Below are positions 37,001-49,383 of a stretch of 64,000 nucleotides of DNA, piece by piece. The position numbers and the translations under genes are program-made. Each line of letters opens with the position of its first letter. The first letter of the stretch is position 1. The stretch is from Todiramphus chloris collaris (taxonomy: Eukaryota > Chordata > Aves > Coraciiformes > Alcedinidae). The notes under the pieces were generated by a model that saw only the letters and a program-made list of their open reading frames with translations, did no database searches and was not told the DNA's origin. Location of the stretch: NCBI GenBank assembly GCA_025345505.1, contig JANVCC010000020.1:53245523-53309522 (forward strand), read 5' to 3'.

Positions 37001-40000
37001 TAAATACAATTCTGAATTTATGTGGGAAAAAAAAAATTAAAAAAAAAAAAAAATCACCTCCTGTGGCAAAGAGGGGTTATAGTCCCACTCCTATTTCTCC
37101 AGTGGAAACTACAAAGCACACAGTCCTCCATATATACTCCAGAAAGTCTGTGCCTCTGTTCTATGCAGAACAGAGAACACTGCAAGCAAGGTGCTTACCT
37201 TAGTATGGTCTCATCTCCTCAGCTGAGTGAGGGGGCCTTCAACATTGACATCAATACATGTGATCGTGCTGCATCATGATTTCCTCGAAAGCTCTATCAA
37301 GCTACTTATTTTTTCACACAGATGACAGCACCGTAAATGAAAACAGACTACATGAGCACTGAGATCATGGCAATCAAAGCTACAGAAAAACGCACAGCTA
37401 AGATGGATACAATTTACCACATCATACCACAGATGGCATTTGTTAATGCAATGATTCTTCTTTTCCATGACAACAAAAGGTTTAATAGACACAGAACTGC
37501 ACATTACATTCATTACACTCTCCACAACACATAGTGATATGCTAAAAGATGCTCCACATGACAACAAATAGTTTTATTAGTTTTGAAAAAGTCAGGTTAC
37601 TTACTGGTATTCCACTTTTGTCCCCAAGTCAGACTGTCAGGGAATCAACACTCAAGCAATTCCCCAGTCTTCTCTCTGTCACAAGAGAATGAAAGCATAA
37701 ATTAAGATCTTTTGGCATTGTTTCAGTTCAAACTGCTGTTTCACTATTAAAGTATTGGTCTAGTTTGCTGCCCAAGTCATCACCTCCAGAATTTGTACTG
37801 GTCTGAACCTGAAGGAGTCAGCCAACACATAACTAGTGATAAAACAGATGCTACTTTAATTCAAGTGGTTGTTTCTATAAGATTGAACTTACGAACATTA
37901 ATAGCTTATTAATATCCTGTATAGACAGATCTCTACTATCTAATCAGTTAGTGCAGGAAGATAACTTCACAAGTCAGACCAATTACATGGCAACCTTCAA
38001 GCAGAATTAAACAAAAACCATAAGCCTTTAAAACTGCAGTAGACAAGCACATCGGTGAAAAAGAATCAAAAGCTGTACTCATGCTTGCTTACCTTCAGTT
38101 GTTGCATGGTCTTACAGCAGTCAGCGCACACCTCTTAGAGTTCCCCAGAACAAATGCCTTCAGGAAAAAACAGACAATTTTACCAACCCTAGCTGCAGCT
38201 GGATGCCATCAAGAACTCTTACCAGCTGCTAAGCAAATAAGATCACTACATGAAAATATTATGCAAACAGCAGAGTCTCCAGAAAAATGTAACCTTTTAG
38301 TCTCCATCTTTCTTACAATTTGTTTCCATTTATTTGTTCTTCAGGGAGCTATCTGACATAGCAATACAATTACAGGCACTGGATCAAAGATAGAGGAAGC
38401 TTATTTATCCCCAGTTTATCCTAGCCAGAACTGGCAGTGAGTCTAGGAAATCAGAAGACCCACTCTCTAAAAGTCAGTTAAGGGAAAAAAGTTTCATGTG
38501 ATTCTCAATTTCAGATTCAAGTCTTTGGGGGCTGTTAATTACCACCAAAAGCTGAAAAGGGTACCCGAAGAAATCATCCTACTAATCAGGACATTTAATT
38601 CACATGACCTCAGGCAGCAAGATCCACAGATCAGAAGCATTTACAAGCACTGTTGCAGTAAATATACACATGCCAGAGACAACTACACATCTGCCCTTGC
38701 TCCAGTAATTTGAAATCCAGCATCCTGCAGTGATGCAAAATGAACTGACAGGTAAACACAAAATCACCCTAATTAACCCACAACTTCACAAGGCTTCTAT
38801 GGCCCATGCCCTTCTTCTGATCTTAGAGAGAGTCCTTCATTTTCTACGGGAAGAGAGCAGTGCTCCACTGCATCCCTAACCCTTTCCTTTGTCCATTTTT
38901 TTTTTTTCAGATGTGCCGTACTGGATCTGAAAAGTATCACCTCCCCCTCCTCCCAAATCTTGTCAGTTTATACATGCTCTTGCAAATATGCAAGAAAATA
39001 AGGGCAGACTCCCTTTGATTTCTTTCAAACTGAAAGATGTAGGTGTAAGAGAGATACAATGAGAGGCATTTTATCTTTCCAACCATTTGTCAGTTCTAGT
39101 CAGTATTGTGTATTTAGATTCGCTTATTATTCTACCCATTATTACAAATGAGCCCAGATGAATAAATATGGTGCATCAGTTTTACAGAGGTTAAGAGTAC
39201 AGGACCTGCACTTAACAGGGCAATTCAAACATGCTGAGAAAGAAAAGTTTTTATTTCTATCTAAAAAGGCTTCCTCTTTTGCTGATAAAACAGCTTCCCC
39301 TGCCACTGTAGCTGAATGCACTTTCCCTCAAAGCCAGTTCAATGCTCTAGAAGGAAAAAAGGAAAACCATGATTATGAAGAATATGGTTTATTTATTTTT
39401 ATAAAACAGTAGTGGAGCCCACAAGAACATGCATGGGCTTAAAAATTGTGTATTTTCAAGCTTTACTGTACTGTCCCAAGCATGTACCTGTTTTGCCAGG
39501 AAAAGCTGCTTACAGCCTGTTAAGGGTCAGGGCAGAAGTTTATTCAATTAGGTGTCAGCCCTCATCCTGAGTTAAGAGCAAGTGGAAGGCTCCATATGAA
39601 TTGCATCCAGCTACGTTTCTGAGTAAGGGATGTTTATATGAAGACCAGCACAATGCAAGACAAAGAAGAGCATGCTCAAGGGATCAGAGATACACTCTAT
39701 ATTAAATAAAAATAAATAATTCTTAAAAATCAAAACAGAGGAAGATAAGGCACCACAAATCACACTTTAAAACATGTGCCATGAAAAGAATTGCAGCTTG
39801 AGCCCAGACACATAAGCAGAAGTACAGAAATTGTTCTCCCGATATCAGTCAAGCACTACACAAGCTACTTATTACTGTTAATAATCCTGAAGAACCTAAA
39901 GATGTCCAGAGTTTACATACTTGTTAATTTATCTGTAGCTAAACCAGATTCCAATTACATGGAGATACACGTTTATCCTGCTTTGAATGTTTGTAATATT

Positions 40001-40810
40001 GCTGCAGAAGAGCTTTCCTAAAACCAAAAACTGACAAAACAGCATTGTCTGAAACTTACTCTTAAAAAAAACCAAACCCAAACAACATTCAAGTATCTAT
40101 GTTTGCAAAAATGCTAGTCCTAAATAATATAATGCAAAGAGTTAAATTCAAGTCACGGTTTTCTACAGAGTCTTATCTTCACACTAACAAATGCCATCTA
40201 GCATTTTTAACTTCTAAAAGAAGTCACATGTAGAAAAAAAGCAACTCTGACACTTTTGCACAACAGAAAAAGGAATTACACACAAATTAGCTCATCTTTA
40301 TACTGCATCTAGAAATTCAAAACTACTAGCAGGGACATCAGTGTTACAAGATAAAAACTGTATTTTCATAAGTGGTTGGCTGCCTCTACTTGGAACTGAA
40401 AAAGATAACAAGATATTGTATTCCTCATTTCTGGTTATTTTAGTCCCATTCTATTATGCAATAGAAATTCAGGCCATGTTGAACTTCATTTAGCTCATTT
40501 TACTCCAGATTTGCATCTGCTAGGTAAGGCTGCAATGACAGAAATACAAGCTGCAACAATGCTTTACTTCAGAATTTCTTTTGGGGATATTGTTAGTATT
40601 TTTTACTTCTTGGCTAGAGTCCAATCAGTTTTAATACTAGTTGTCAGTGCAATCTAGGCATACTAGCAACCAGAATTCCCCCTCTCCCAAAGAAGAGTTG
40701 TTCTAGCCACCTATACCTGGTAATATAAGGCAAGAAAATCCCTTCCTGCATCAGACCATTTTACCACCTCTAACCTCTCACTGTGGCCAGGCCGAGGTTC
40801 TTACCAGCAG
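28091..40810. other. intergenic, no gene seen
   Basis: About 12.7 kb of AT-rich DNA. I find no CR1 tail, no CpG island and no recognisable protein. The longest frames, 33016-33438 (+, 140 codons) and 30803-31186 (-, 127 codons), have no domain I know and no promoter or splicing signals. An A run at 37028-37053, a T run at 35457-35467 and a T/G-rich tract at 35148-35207 are simple sequence. The + strand looks A-rich over T through much of this stretch (see findings). Confidence 0.5.
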
Positions 40811-40814
40811 GGCC

Positions 40815-40926
40815 TCTTTTTTTTTTTTTATTTGCTATTAAATCAAAGGTTCCAGGTTTGTTTGGTTTTTTTGGGGTTTTTTGGGTTTTTTTTTTTTTTC
40901 TTTTTTTTTTTTTTTTCTTTCTTCTG
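40815..40926. repeat. long T-rich tract with GGG interruptions
   Basis: T run at about 40818-40829, then alternating T and G runs (ggtttttttggggttttttggg-like), then about 40 bases of nearly pure T. The open frames made mostly of Phe or Lys on both strands across it are artefacts. Confidence 0.85.
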
Positions 40927-42639
40927 GTACAAATTACCTTTTGTTCTCCACCACCCAATTTCAGTCATAACCATGTTAGTAATTTCCTTATTTTTGCTAG
41001 ATTTTTCTGTGCAATCTCCCTAATCCACACTGTTCTGCCTGGTCAAGCTCACCCCTTTCAGCAGATAAGGCGGCACACTGAAGGCCAGTTTCTGAGCAGC
41101 ACCTTTGGCAGCCATCAACAATTTCTAAGAACTGCACATTTATTGCTGTGCTTCAGTCTTTTAGATGAGAACTTCCAATCTGTTCTCGAACATCACAGTC
41201 AACCTTTATTTATCTAGTTTCCTGGGTGGGCTTCTGTCCAGGAGATTCCCTATTCCTCTTAGCATTTGTGCATCAACATTTGCTTTCAAGATGCCAGGTT
41301 TTCTCAGGAACCCTTAAGGTAACCTTTTCTAGCCTTAGACCAGCTCAGAGTCCCACAAACAGGGCAACTGTGACAAGGCAGTTCCTTTTGTAGAAGGAGC
41401 TGAAGGGAAATCACTACGTTGGACTGGAAAGCTCATGCTCAGATATGGTCCTATAAAATTATCCTGGTTTAAAAGTAATAATCCATTCTTCCCTCACCAA
41501 GTAGGTTGCTGTTCACCTTGAATTTGGCAGGATCAATGTGCATTTCCCTAGCAAAATCTCTAGCTCTTGTGAGCCAAACAGCAAATGCCTGAAGAACAGC
41601 ATCAATATAGTACCAAATCTTGGTCTTTGTCAGCATTAACACAGCATTTTATATGCAATTATTATTTTCACTTCATTTGTCGGTGTTATGTGCTGCCTCA
41701 TGGAGCTCCAAAATAAACACATTCATTAGAGTAAGCACAGAAAGAAGAGCAAAACCAGCAAAGGAAATGTGAAATCAACCCATCTTTACTGTTTAACTTT
41801 CATAGAGACATTTAAAGATATCACCTGGCCTATTTAAAACTCTACAATATATAGAGATCACTCCCTGAGGGTCAGCCTTACTAATTCAAGCAGTTGCATT
41901 GCCCTAAATCTTGCCTCAAAGGGTTTACTAAAATGATATCCTTCATTTTTGTTTGCATTCTACTCTATCAGTCATTTTATTTAGTAAACTACCCAGGGTA
42001 CAAAGCATTAACTAACAGCATGAAACCACAAACATACATATAAACACTTTTAAAAATTACCTCCACACAGCACAATTCCTTTAGTTTTGTATAATTAACC
42101 ATTAACACTACAGAAACACAACACCCTGAAATCTATTAAGTACAGAGCACCTTCCAGCCTGAAGAGTCTCTTGTAATAGCTCATCAAAAACCTGATGAAA
42201 GTAACAGCCAGAACACAAGGAAAGCAGGCACAGCTCAGAGCCATAAAGGCTGGGCTGAGATTTTTTTTTTTCCCCCTACCTAATTTTTTAAAAATTTTCT
42301 TATGCAAAGAGCAGAGAAACACAAGGAAGGAAGCTAGAGCAGCAAGGACTCCAGCAGCACAGCTTATAAAACAGATGAGGAGGAGCAGCCTGAGCAAAGG
42401 GTGTGTGGGAGAACAAGGGCAACCAGCACTCTGACAGCCCCGAGAGCTCCAGAGAGAGCCCTCCCCTGAGCAGAGGCCTAAAGGAGCAGGCACAGACCTA
42501 TCTTACATCAACACTCAAGACCCCAAGGCTTGCAAAAAGAGCCTCCTAGAAACAGAGGAGCCCTTCAGCCGAGACTCCGACTTCAGAACCCTCACTAAAC
42601 CTTCCCCCGCTTCTCAAGAGCCCAACGAGCGACCACCAC
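40927..42639. other. intergenic, upstream of the PPP3R1 CpG island
   Basis: AT-rich sequence that turns GC-richer after about 42300. No gene or interspersed repeat is recognised. The minus-strand frame at 42095-42493 lies where a divergent transcript from the PPP3R1 promoter would run, but it has no recognisable domain. Confidence 0.5.
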
Positions 42640-42656
42640 AACCCGCCCTCACCCCG

Positions 42657-42667
42657 GCGCCATTTTG
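42657..42667 (-). promoter_or_regulatory. YY1-like site
   Basis: gcgccattttg contains the reverse-oriented CCAT core of YY1 sites (GCCATnTT type), at the upstream edge of the CpG island about 50 bp before the CRE. Motif match only. Confidence 0.4.
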
Positions 42668-42707
42668 TATTCCCCTCCTTCTCCTTGCCCTCCCCAGCCT
42701 CACGGGC

Positions 42708-42715
42708 TGACGTCA
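42708..42715. promoter_or_regulatory. PPP3R1: full palindromic CRE (TGACGTCA)
   Basis: A perfect 8-bp cAMP response element bound by CREB/ATF family factors, 294 bp upstream of the start codon and 9 bp before a GC box. A full CRE inside a CpG-island promoter is typical of constitutively occupied CREB/ATF sites. Its effect on PPP3R1 is inferred from position only. Confidence 0.65.
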
Positions 42716-42723
42716 CGGTCTCG

Positions 42724-42731
42724 CCCCGCCC
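42724..42731. promoter_or_regulatory. PPP3R1: GC box (Sp/KLF-type)
   Basis: ccccgccc, the complement of the gggcgggg core, just downstream of the CRE in the putative PPP3R1 core promoter. Further CG-rich repeats follow (agggcgg near 42741, cgcccccgc near 42780). Confidence 0.5.
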
Positions 42732-42769
42732 TCTCCCTTGAGGGCGGTGCACGGTGGGTACCCGGATGT

Positions 42770-43004
42770 TGGAGGCTCCGCCCCCGCTGCCGAGCGTTAC
42801 CGCCGCTCGCGCCCCCTCCCTCTCTCTGTCGCTCCGTGTGCGCTGCTGCGGGTCAGCGCGAGACACTGCCGCAGTGAGGGCAGCCGGAGTCGGCGGCAGG
42901 AGCAGGCCCGGCAGCAGCTGCGGCGACGCCGAACACGCACAGCGAGGCCGAGGCTCGGCAGATTCAGCTGCGGGGGAGACGCCTGACGCCCACCCGCCGC
43001 CATG
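42770..43004 (+). other. PPP3R1: PPP3R1 exon 1 (5' UTR plus ATG); 5' end inferred
   Basis: GC-rich non-coding leader ending in cgccgccATG|GTGAGG. The start of transcription is not defined by sequence; the left border is placed just after the cluster of promoter motifs. There is no ATG between about 42770 and the presumed start codon, so a leader beginning here would carry no upstream open frame. Confidence 0.6.
43002..43004 (+). CDS. PPP3R1: PPP3R1 start codon, only coding part of exon 1 (rest outside the window)
   Basis: PPP3R1 encodes calcineurin B, the myristoylated EF-hand Ca2+-binding subunit that activates the calcineurin phosphatase. Here only its Met codon is seen: gccgccATG followed directly by the donor GTGAGG. 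The family protein starts Met-Gly-Asn-Glu-Ala-Ser, so exon 2 should supply a codon beginning with G, completing an ideal Kozak context (GCCGCCATGG). The identification rests on three things: the CpG-island promoter, the ATG|GTGAGG boundary (I recall the mammalian gene having this structure), and the tandem order after CNRIP1, which matches vertebrate synteny. No EF-hand exon appears in the following 21 kb, consistent with the very long first intron of this gene. It could still be another gene or a lncRNA. Confidence 0.7.
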
Positions 43005-46000
43005 GTGAGGACCCTCCCCCGCTTCTCCTCCCTGCAGAACCCCTCGCTCCCGCCCCGCCGGAATATTCCAGACCGGGCCGAGCCGCGGGGGTTGGGGAGG
43101 TGAGGCAATGGCCCCGCGGCCCGGCCCGACAGCCGCTCCGCCTCGCTGCTGCCGCTGCCCTGCCTCTGACCCGTCTCCTCTGCCTCCCGCCCCCAAGCCG
43201 TCCACGTCCTCCTGCGGACAAGCGTTTCGCTGGGCTTCCCCCGCCCGCCCTCCCTCTGGGCCGCCGCTGTGGCCGCCCCGCGTCTCTCCCCGGGGGCAGG
43301 CGCGTCCCCCCGCTTCCCCTCCGCCCACGACCGCCGCCTCGCCCCCGTGCGCCCCGCTGCCTCCCCGCCTACTCCCTCCGCCGCCTCCCGCCCCGGCAGC
43401 TCTCGTCGAGCTCGGCCCTTTCCTTTCTCCTCGCTCCCCACTTCGCTCTCCGGCACCCCCTCACCTCACCGCCGCCCCCAGACACGCTCCCTTGGCCCCC
43501 TTTGGCTTCAGTCCGGGAGGGAGTTCCTGTTCTTTGGCCTCCACTTTATCTGTTTTCTAGATGTACCAGCAACGCCCTAAGCAAGTCCAGCATTTTGGTA
43601 GTGATGTCTTGGGGGGGTGGGGGGTGGTTTAGCAATCTCAGCGGGGTTCCCCTCTCCTCCCCCCGCCCTTGGTATAGCAGCGTTTTTCTGTTCATGTGCA
43701 GACCGGAAAGCTATAATGCACGTAGCCCATGGCAGGGAGATGGGCTAGATAATGTATACTTTAATTGGTCCGGGTTTAGAAAACTGACACCTCAAATATG
43801 ATAGTCATGCGGGTTTTGAGACTGCAGGAAGAAGGTGTGTGGTATGCCCAGGTGTGTGTGTTTGACCTGCTCTGTTTTTTAAATAGGGTAATTTAAATTT
43901 CTCTCTTACTGCCGTAAAATTAACCCAGAGATACAGTATGGAGTCCTGTAGTATTTTACGTCGACACTAGGGGTGTCTCCTGCTTTTTATTGCTGCCAAG
44001 AAATCAACGCCCTTTTTTAATAAACATTTATTTTAGCCTAAATTATCCAGTACCCTGGCTGCAGGAACACTGGCAATATTTTCGTTGTACAGATGGAGAA
44101 ATAAAAATGGCTTAAACTTTTTTGTTCTTAACACTTTAAGAACAAGGCCACTTTATTGCATTTCACGTTAGACCTCACAGGGCCTGCAAGCCAAAAAATG
44201 GGTTTCCTTTTGTTTTTAAGCAGGGGATTGCAGTCTGTCTTTAACAAACTACAGCAACAAAGTTGTAGCAGAAGCCAATATGCTGTGCTCAGGCTGTTTT
44301 TGCGTGTACACTTCAGTGTATGTAGGATGTGCATTTGGAGAAATATTTTGAAATGTATAAAGTTTTGGTTTCAGTTTGGGACTAAAGCAGTGTGCTTACT
44401 GAATGCCTTCATGCAGTCTCAGAGTACAGTAAGACTGTGAGAAAAGAAGGCTCATGTTTTGGGTACAAGGTACTAATGAAGTCAAGACTTGAAGAAAAAA
44501 ATTGCTGTTAGAAATTATGCCATAGCTGCAATACTGCTAATTGCTAGGAATAAATAGATGAACTGTGATCATCTTTCCACACAACAGTTGTGCTTACACT
44601 GCCATTACTTGGGTCTTCTGTGAAAATTCCATTCTCAAAGACTTGCCTGATGAGTTCTGCTAACATACATAAAAGGAAATGTTATTTAACCATGATGCCC
44701 CTATGTGTGTTAGTGAACTGTAATGAACATAACTTTCATGTATGATTAACTTTGCTTATTTTTTTCCTCCATTCCGTTGTAACTAAAGCTGTCCTAGCAT
44801 CTTCTGATGGTATAATCGTGTTGACTTCTTGAATGGTATTTGTATACGATCAATTGCAATATATAAATGCAGATGCAGGGGAAAGTATGCTGGATATTAT
44901 CTCTACCAGTAAAGGTGTTTGCTCACATAAGCAGTAACAATACCTGGAGAGTTTTCACTGTAGTTGTATTGGTATTCTGGTTCTGATGACACCTGATCTT
45001 AGGTACCTTGTAGTCTGAACACCAAGCTAAAACTAAACAGCTGATAAGCATTAAACAAAAACACTTCATTGAAGTTGCCATTCTTTTTTGTTATTACCCT
45101 GTGGATGTTTTCACTGTGAAAAACTTCATTTTTAATGGAGTAGATCTTGTTTCAACCTTTGATTTATTAGAATAGCGCAGTTCTCAAAGTTTGGAGTAAC
45201 ATTTCTTTTGTGTTCGTACAGGACCAGAGAGCTGACAGTTATAGTGAAGAAAGAGGTGAACATATTGCTGTGTTCACAGTAGGTAGCTTAAGGTCAAACA
45301 TGAATGTCTAGTGAGTAAAAGACTGCAATTCTGGATGTTTTGGTATAGCCAGTTCTAAAATAATCTGTCAGGCAGAGCATAAGATGATGAGTCCATTACA
45401 TAATGCTCGAAGTGATGTTGATATGCTATTTCTGTCAGAGTTGACTTAGCAAGTTTTTCCGATGAGTAGTGTCTTCTAGGAAAAGGTAAATAGCACAGAT
45501 AGATGCTATTAATCAGTCTTGGATTTGCATAGATAACTTTTCTTTTCTTGGGATGGCCTGTATTCTGGTTCATATCCAGCTCTTGAGCTTTATAGTTGGA
45601 GGACAGAAGACAGAATTCCCCATGAGCCTCCCAAACCATGTTTTGTTATGCTCCCATCTTTCTGACTGGACTCCATTCCAAGTAAAGTTTTGACTTTACT
45701 TGAGTAGTCATGCTTCTGGTGCATTTCCTCTAGCTGAAGCTGATAAAACGGTAGTTCTAAATTACTGAAGCCAAGAACCATCGAAACATTTTATTTTTTT
45801 CCCCTTCTCCTAAAACACCCCAACAAAACAAACCTTGAAGACCATCTTGAATCAGTGTTTAGTATTTAGCAGGGACGGTATTAAATATGTTAGTTCTTAG
45901 CTTAATTAAAAAACCCTAGTTATTCCATTACCAAATCATAATTTCACTGCTGTTGTTACAAACATCTGAATAGTCAGTTCAGATGAAATAGTCAGTTTTG

Positions 46001-46757
46001 TAAACAGGCGGCGGGAATTCTGAGGCACTTACATGGTCTGTCTTGGGTCTTATAGCCTACTAGTGGTCTTCTGACATAGGTAGAATAGCTGGTCTAGGAT
46101 TCAAACTGTGAAGCTCATGTGTAGGTGTTAAGAAGTATTTGGTTAAGCTTCTTTAAGTCGGTTTATTTAATAAAAGATTTTCTTTTGGAAGAAATTTTCA
46201 GAGTCATAGACACCAATTTGAAGACATGGGTTTACTTTCTGATCTAGAAAGGAGGATGGATCCTGTTGATGGATGAGGAAAGACTTTTCAGAATAATTAT
46301 TTTTTCACTATTTCTGCAGTAGAAATAGAATTATGTCTTTATATGGTTAAACTATTAATGCAACAATAGGGAGGAATCAAAATTAAGTAGTGTAAGGGAA
46401 AATGTTTTGTGGTGGCCATGCCTCAGGCACTTTAGAATATTCATCTTCTAGGGCATTTGATCTAGCATGAAAAGGGAAGCTTTACAGGAGTGAGATTAAT
46501 AACATCTAAAGTGGATTTTTAAAATTCCTATTTTAAATGAGATGAAACTATCTTCTGTTGATCAGTTCCAGAAAAGGAGGCTTCAGTAATTCTGGTATTT
46601 CTGGGGAAACAAATAAGACAGCAAAGCACATTTTAATGCCAAACCATTTATTCATCTGCTTCTGCCTCCTCATTTCTGTCACTTTTGTATGTCAGAAAGA
46701 CATTCAAAAAGTTAAGATGTATCCAGGCTACTATAAGAAAATTATTTATCAATTTTG

Positions 46758-46870
46758 AACCCCCCTGGATGCCTTCCTATGTGACCTGCTTTAGGCTGTC
46801 CTGCTCTGGCAGTGGGGTTGGACTAGATGATCTTTCGAGGTCCCTTCCAACCCTTAACATTCTGTGATTG
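46758..46870 (+). mobile_element. CR1 LINE, short 3'-end fragment
   Basis: About 113 bp matching the last part of CR1: 'cctggatgccttcctatgtgacctgct'-type sequence near 46765, then ggggttggactagatgatct near 46813, cccttccaacccttaacatt near 46843, and the terminal attctgtgatt. It is heavily 5'-truncated, in the same orientation as the host gene, and differs in wording from the copy at 21580, so it belongs to another CR1 subfamily or age class. Confidence 0.92.
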
Positions 46871-49002
46871 ACATAATGCATAATGTTGAGAAGAAATTAA
46901 TCTAGCAATGAAGATCTTGCAGCTTTCTTGTATCTGGGCGTTGAATCAGTGCTTACCTGGTAGTGTTGCAGAAGGAATGGCTTTTTTAATCATAGGTCTG
47001 ATTAATAGAATTTTTCCACTATAATTAATAAATTACACTTTCATAAGATTTTTCAACTTTTGCTTTGATTGCCCTGCTAGTGAAAATAATTCTTTTGCTT
47101 TCTTTTTTTTTTTTTATACTGTCTCTGTTTAGTTGAATTTTGTTAAAGAAAACTGTATCTTCTCCAAAAATGTCTGAATGGTAGTTAAGAATGAAACTGT
47201 TCAGACTTTGGTTTAGTTATATGAAGTAGTGACCAAAAATGGTGTTCATAGGAAAAAACTTTCATGTAATTTGAGCTACTATATAAGTACTTGAAAGCAA
47301 TTAGAGCTTGATTTCCTTGCATCTCCTCTTTCCTACCAAGCTTGTTCTCCCTGCTCTGGGTTGTCATTTGTGAACTTTTAATCCAGAGAAAATTTATACT
47401 GCACTGTTTTTTGTTGATTAGCAGCCAATTAATTTACTAACACATTTCCCTATTTTTCATCCTTCTTCTGACCTATATGTTTTTTTCTCTCCCTAAGCTT
47501 CTTTATTCCTGTGTGTTCCCTACAGAAAGACCACAGGGGCAAAGGGGACTGGCTGTTCCCTTGCTTCCTACATGCTAGTTCTTTGCCAGAATCAGCAGCA
47601 GAAATGGTGAAAGTGCTACTGTGTAATGTCCTTGTCACGATCAAACTCCTCTGCTTCTGGAGGAGCAAGCACTGCAAGGATGGGGGAGTAGAGCTTAAAG
47701 TGATGGGGAAGGAATGATGCAAGGCATGGATCTGCTTCAAAAGAGAGAAATGAAAAGTGCTTATGCTTAAAGGTTACACAGTTGGAACCTCCTGAGTTGG
47801 ATATTGTAAGAAAATAAGTATCTTGTTTTACTTGCTTGCTCCTGTTAATTAAAACAGGAAAAAAAGTTGTAACTCCTGGAAGCTAAGAATTTTATTGTCT
47901 GACTTGATTATATAAATTACTTTAACATGCTCTTTCTTTGCCAAAGACCATAAGAACGTATCTTGCTCTGCTTTTGTTAAGCTGGTAAATATTGTCCTTG
48001 TTCTACAAGTGGAAAAGGTTGAGGTCATGGTGCAGTAGTAACTTATCTAGGGCCCTTTTTATTGTTTAGAAGTTAATGTTAGTACGTGATGTTGGAAATG
48101 GATAATGGGTTTGTGGCACTGAAAATAAAGTCTAAATCAAATTAATGGCTACGAATTTTGAGGTCTTCGGGCTGATGAATTGTTTGAGTTAGGATGCAGC
48201 TACTAGTGCTGTGAGCTGTCTGTTTGGCTGAAGGCATGTGATGGTGTGCAGTGGTAGAAAGCTTGGTCATACACTATCTTTCAATATCTTTAGCATTGTG
48301 TTAGTCACTTAGTGACTTCTTTTAGAGATTAGACCTGGAAATGGGCCTTTTATATCCCCTAAAAGCTATGCAGTTTCTCAGATGTCAGTGGTCTAAGGTA
48401 ATCTTGACACCAGCAGTTTGAGAAAGACCTGCTAAAGATTGCCTTTATGTGCTGAATGAAGTGGGACAGACTTGAACATGGACCAACATCTTACAATGTA
48501 GAATAGATCTTTCAGCATACTAAAGATATTTGGGGAACATTTTCAGTGCTCTTTCCTAGGATCAATGATCAGGGGGCTTAAATGATTTGAAATTAATGAT
48601 TTTATAGTGACTTAATTACAGGACTAGAAGCAGTATATTCTACTTGATGTATGATGTAGCTAGATTATTTTGATCACCATGTGAAATACTATATTTCCTT
48701 AGTAATACTAAGTATCAGGATAAGTTTAACCAGGGTTAAACTTAAACTATGGCTTGTCTTCCTATTCATGTCTGTTCTATTTAATTTGAATGTCAAAGGT
48801 CTGTGGTAAGGTTTTTGTTGTTGTTTGTGGGTTTTTTTCTTGTACGTCTTACTCCTAGATACATCTAAAACATCTTTTGAGTGAAGGAATTTTTAGAGTG
48901 ACAACTTTTAAATAGAAAAAATTAATCTTGATATTTATGTATCTTTCTAAACATGCAGCTTGAAAAATTTAATTTGGTAACTATGCTTTATTAGGCCTTT
49001 AA

Positions 49003-49383
49003 AGTACATGAGAAGTTATTCGTGAACTCAGGCCTAAAGTGATATCCATGAGTATTACTTTAAAAAAATACCCCTCCTTTTAAATTCCTGTTTGCTAGCC
49101 ACAGGATCACTGAGCAGAGGGAATTCCAGTAAGTCTTTCAACTTCAGCAATGCTATTCAGAACCTACACTGTCAGCAGGGAAACAACAGGTTTTTTGTCT
49201 TTTACTATATTAAAATAAATCCCAAACACCTGATAAATGTACACAGAGGGGCTATTCACATGGAGAAAGGGCAGAGAATAACGTAGCAGAGGTCTTCCTT
49301 CCCCAAGTTTCTATCTGCTTAAGGTAAAGGGTAAGCTTTCATATTTGTCACAAGTATAACAGAGGGAGAAAGGCAGTTCCACA
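49003..49383 (+). repeat. left arm of a long inverted duplication
   Basis: About 380 bp whose reverse complement reappears at 49859-50240. The longest exact block I traced is 72 bp (49134-49205 against 50035-50106), and the core of about 280 bp has roughly a dozen substitutions and two short indels by eye (about 95% identity). Identity falls near both ends. The sequence is not CR1-like and has no recognisable coding content; the 64-codon frame at 49092-49286 is probably chance. I see no target-site duplication and no short terminal motif shared with a known DNA transposon. Confidence 0.93.

Larger units (their letters stand above)
42640..43520 (+). promoter_or_regulatory. PPP3R1: CpG island, PPP3R1 promoter
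   Basis: Strong GC and CpG enrichment with sharp edges, covering the putative PPP3R1 first exon and the start of intron 1. There is no obvious TATA box. From left to right it holds a YY1-like gcgccattttg, a perfect palindromic CRE (TGACGTCA), a GC box (ccccgccc) and an ETS-like cccggatgt (about 42761-42769), all within about 110 bp. This clustering suggests the main start site lies downstream of about 42770. The long open frames on both strands (for example 42546-43328 - and 43100-43801 +) come from the high GC content. Confidence 0.85.

Noticed and set aside
40770..41217. Phe-rich (+) and Lys-rich (-) open frames
   Set aside because: Generated by the T-rich tract at 40815-40926.
42546..43328. 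Minus-strand 260-codon and overlapping Gly/Arg-rich frames in the PPP3R1 CpG island
   Set aside because: Low-complexity composition typical of translated CpG islands, with competing frames on both strands and no conserved motif.
43100..43801. Plus-strand 233-codon Pro/Arg-rich frame after the PPP3R1 start
   Set aside because: It begins after the splice donor at 43005, in intron 1, and is GC-driven at its start.
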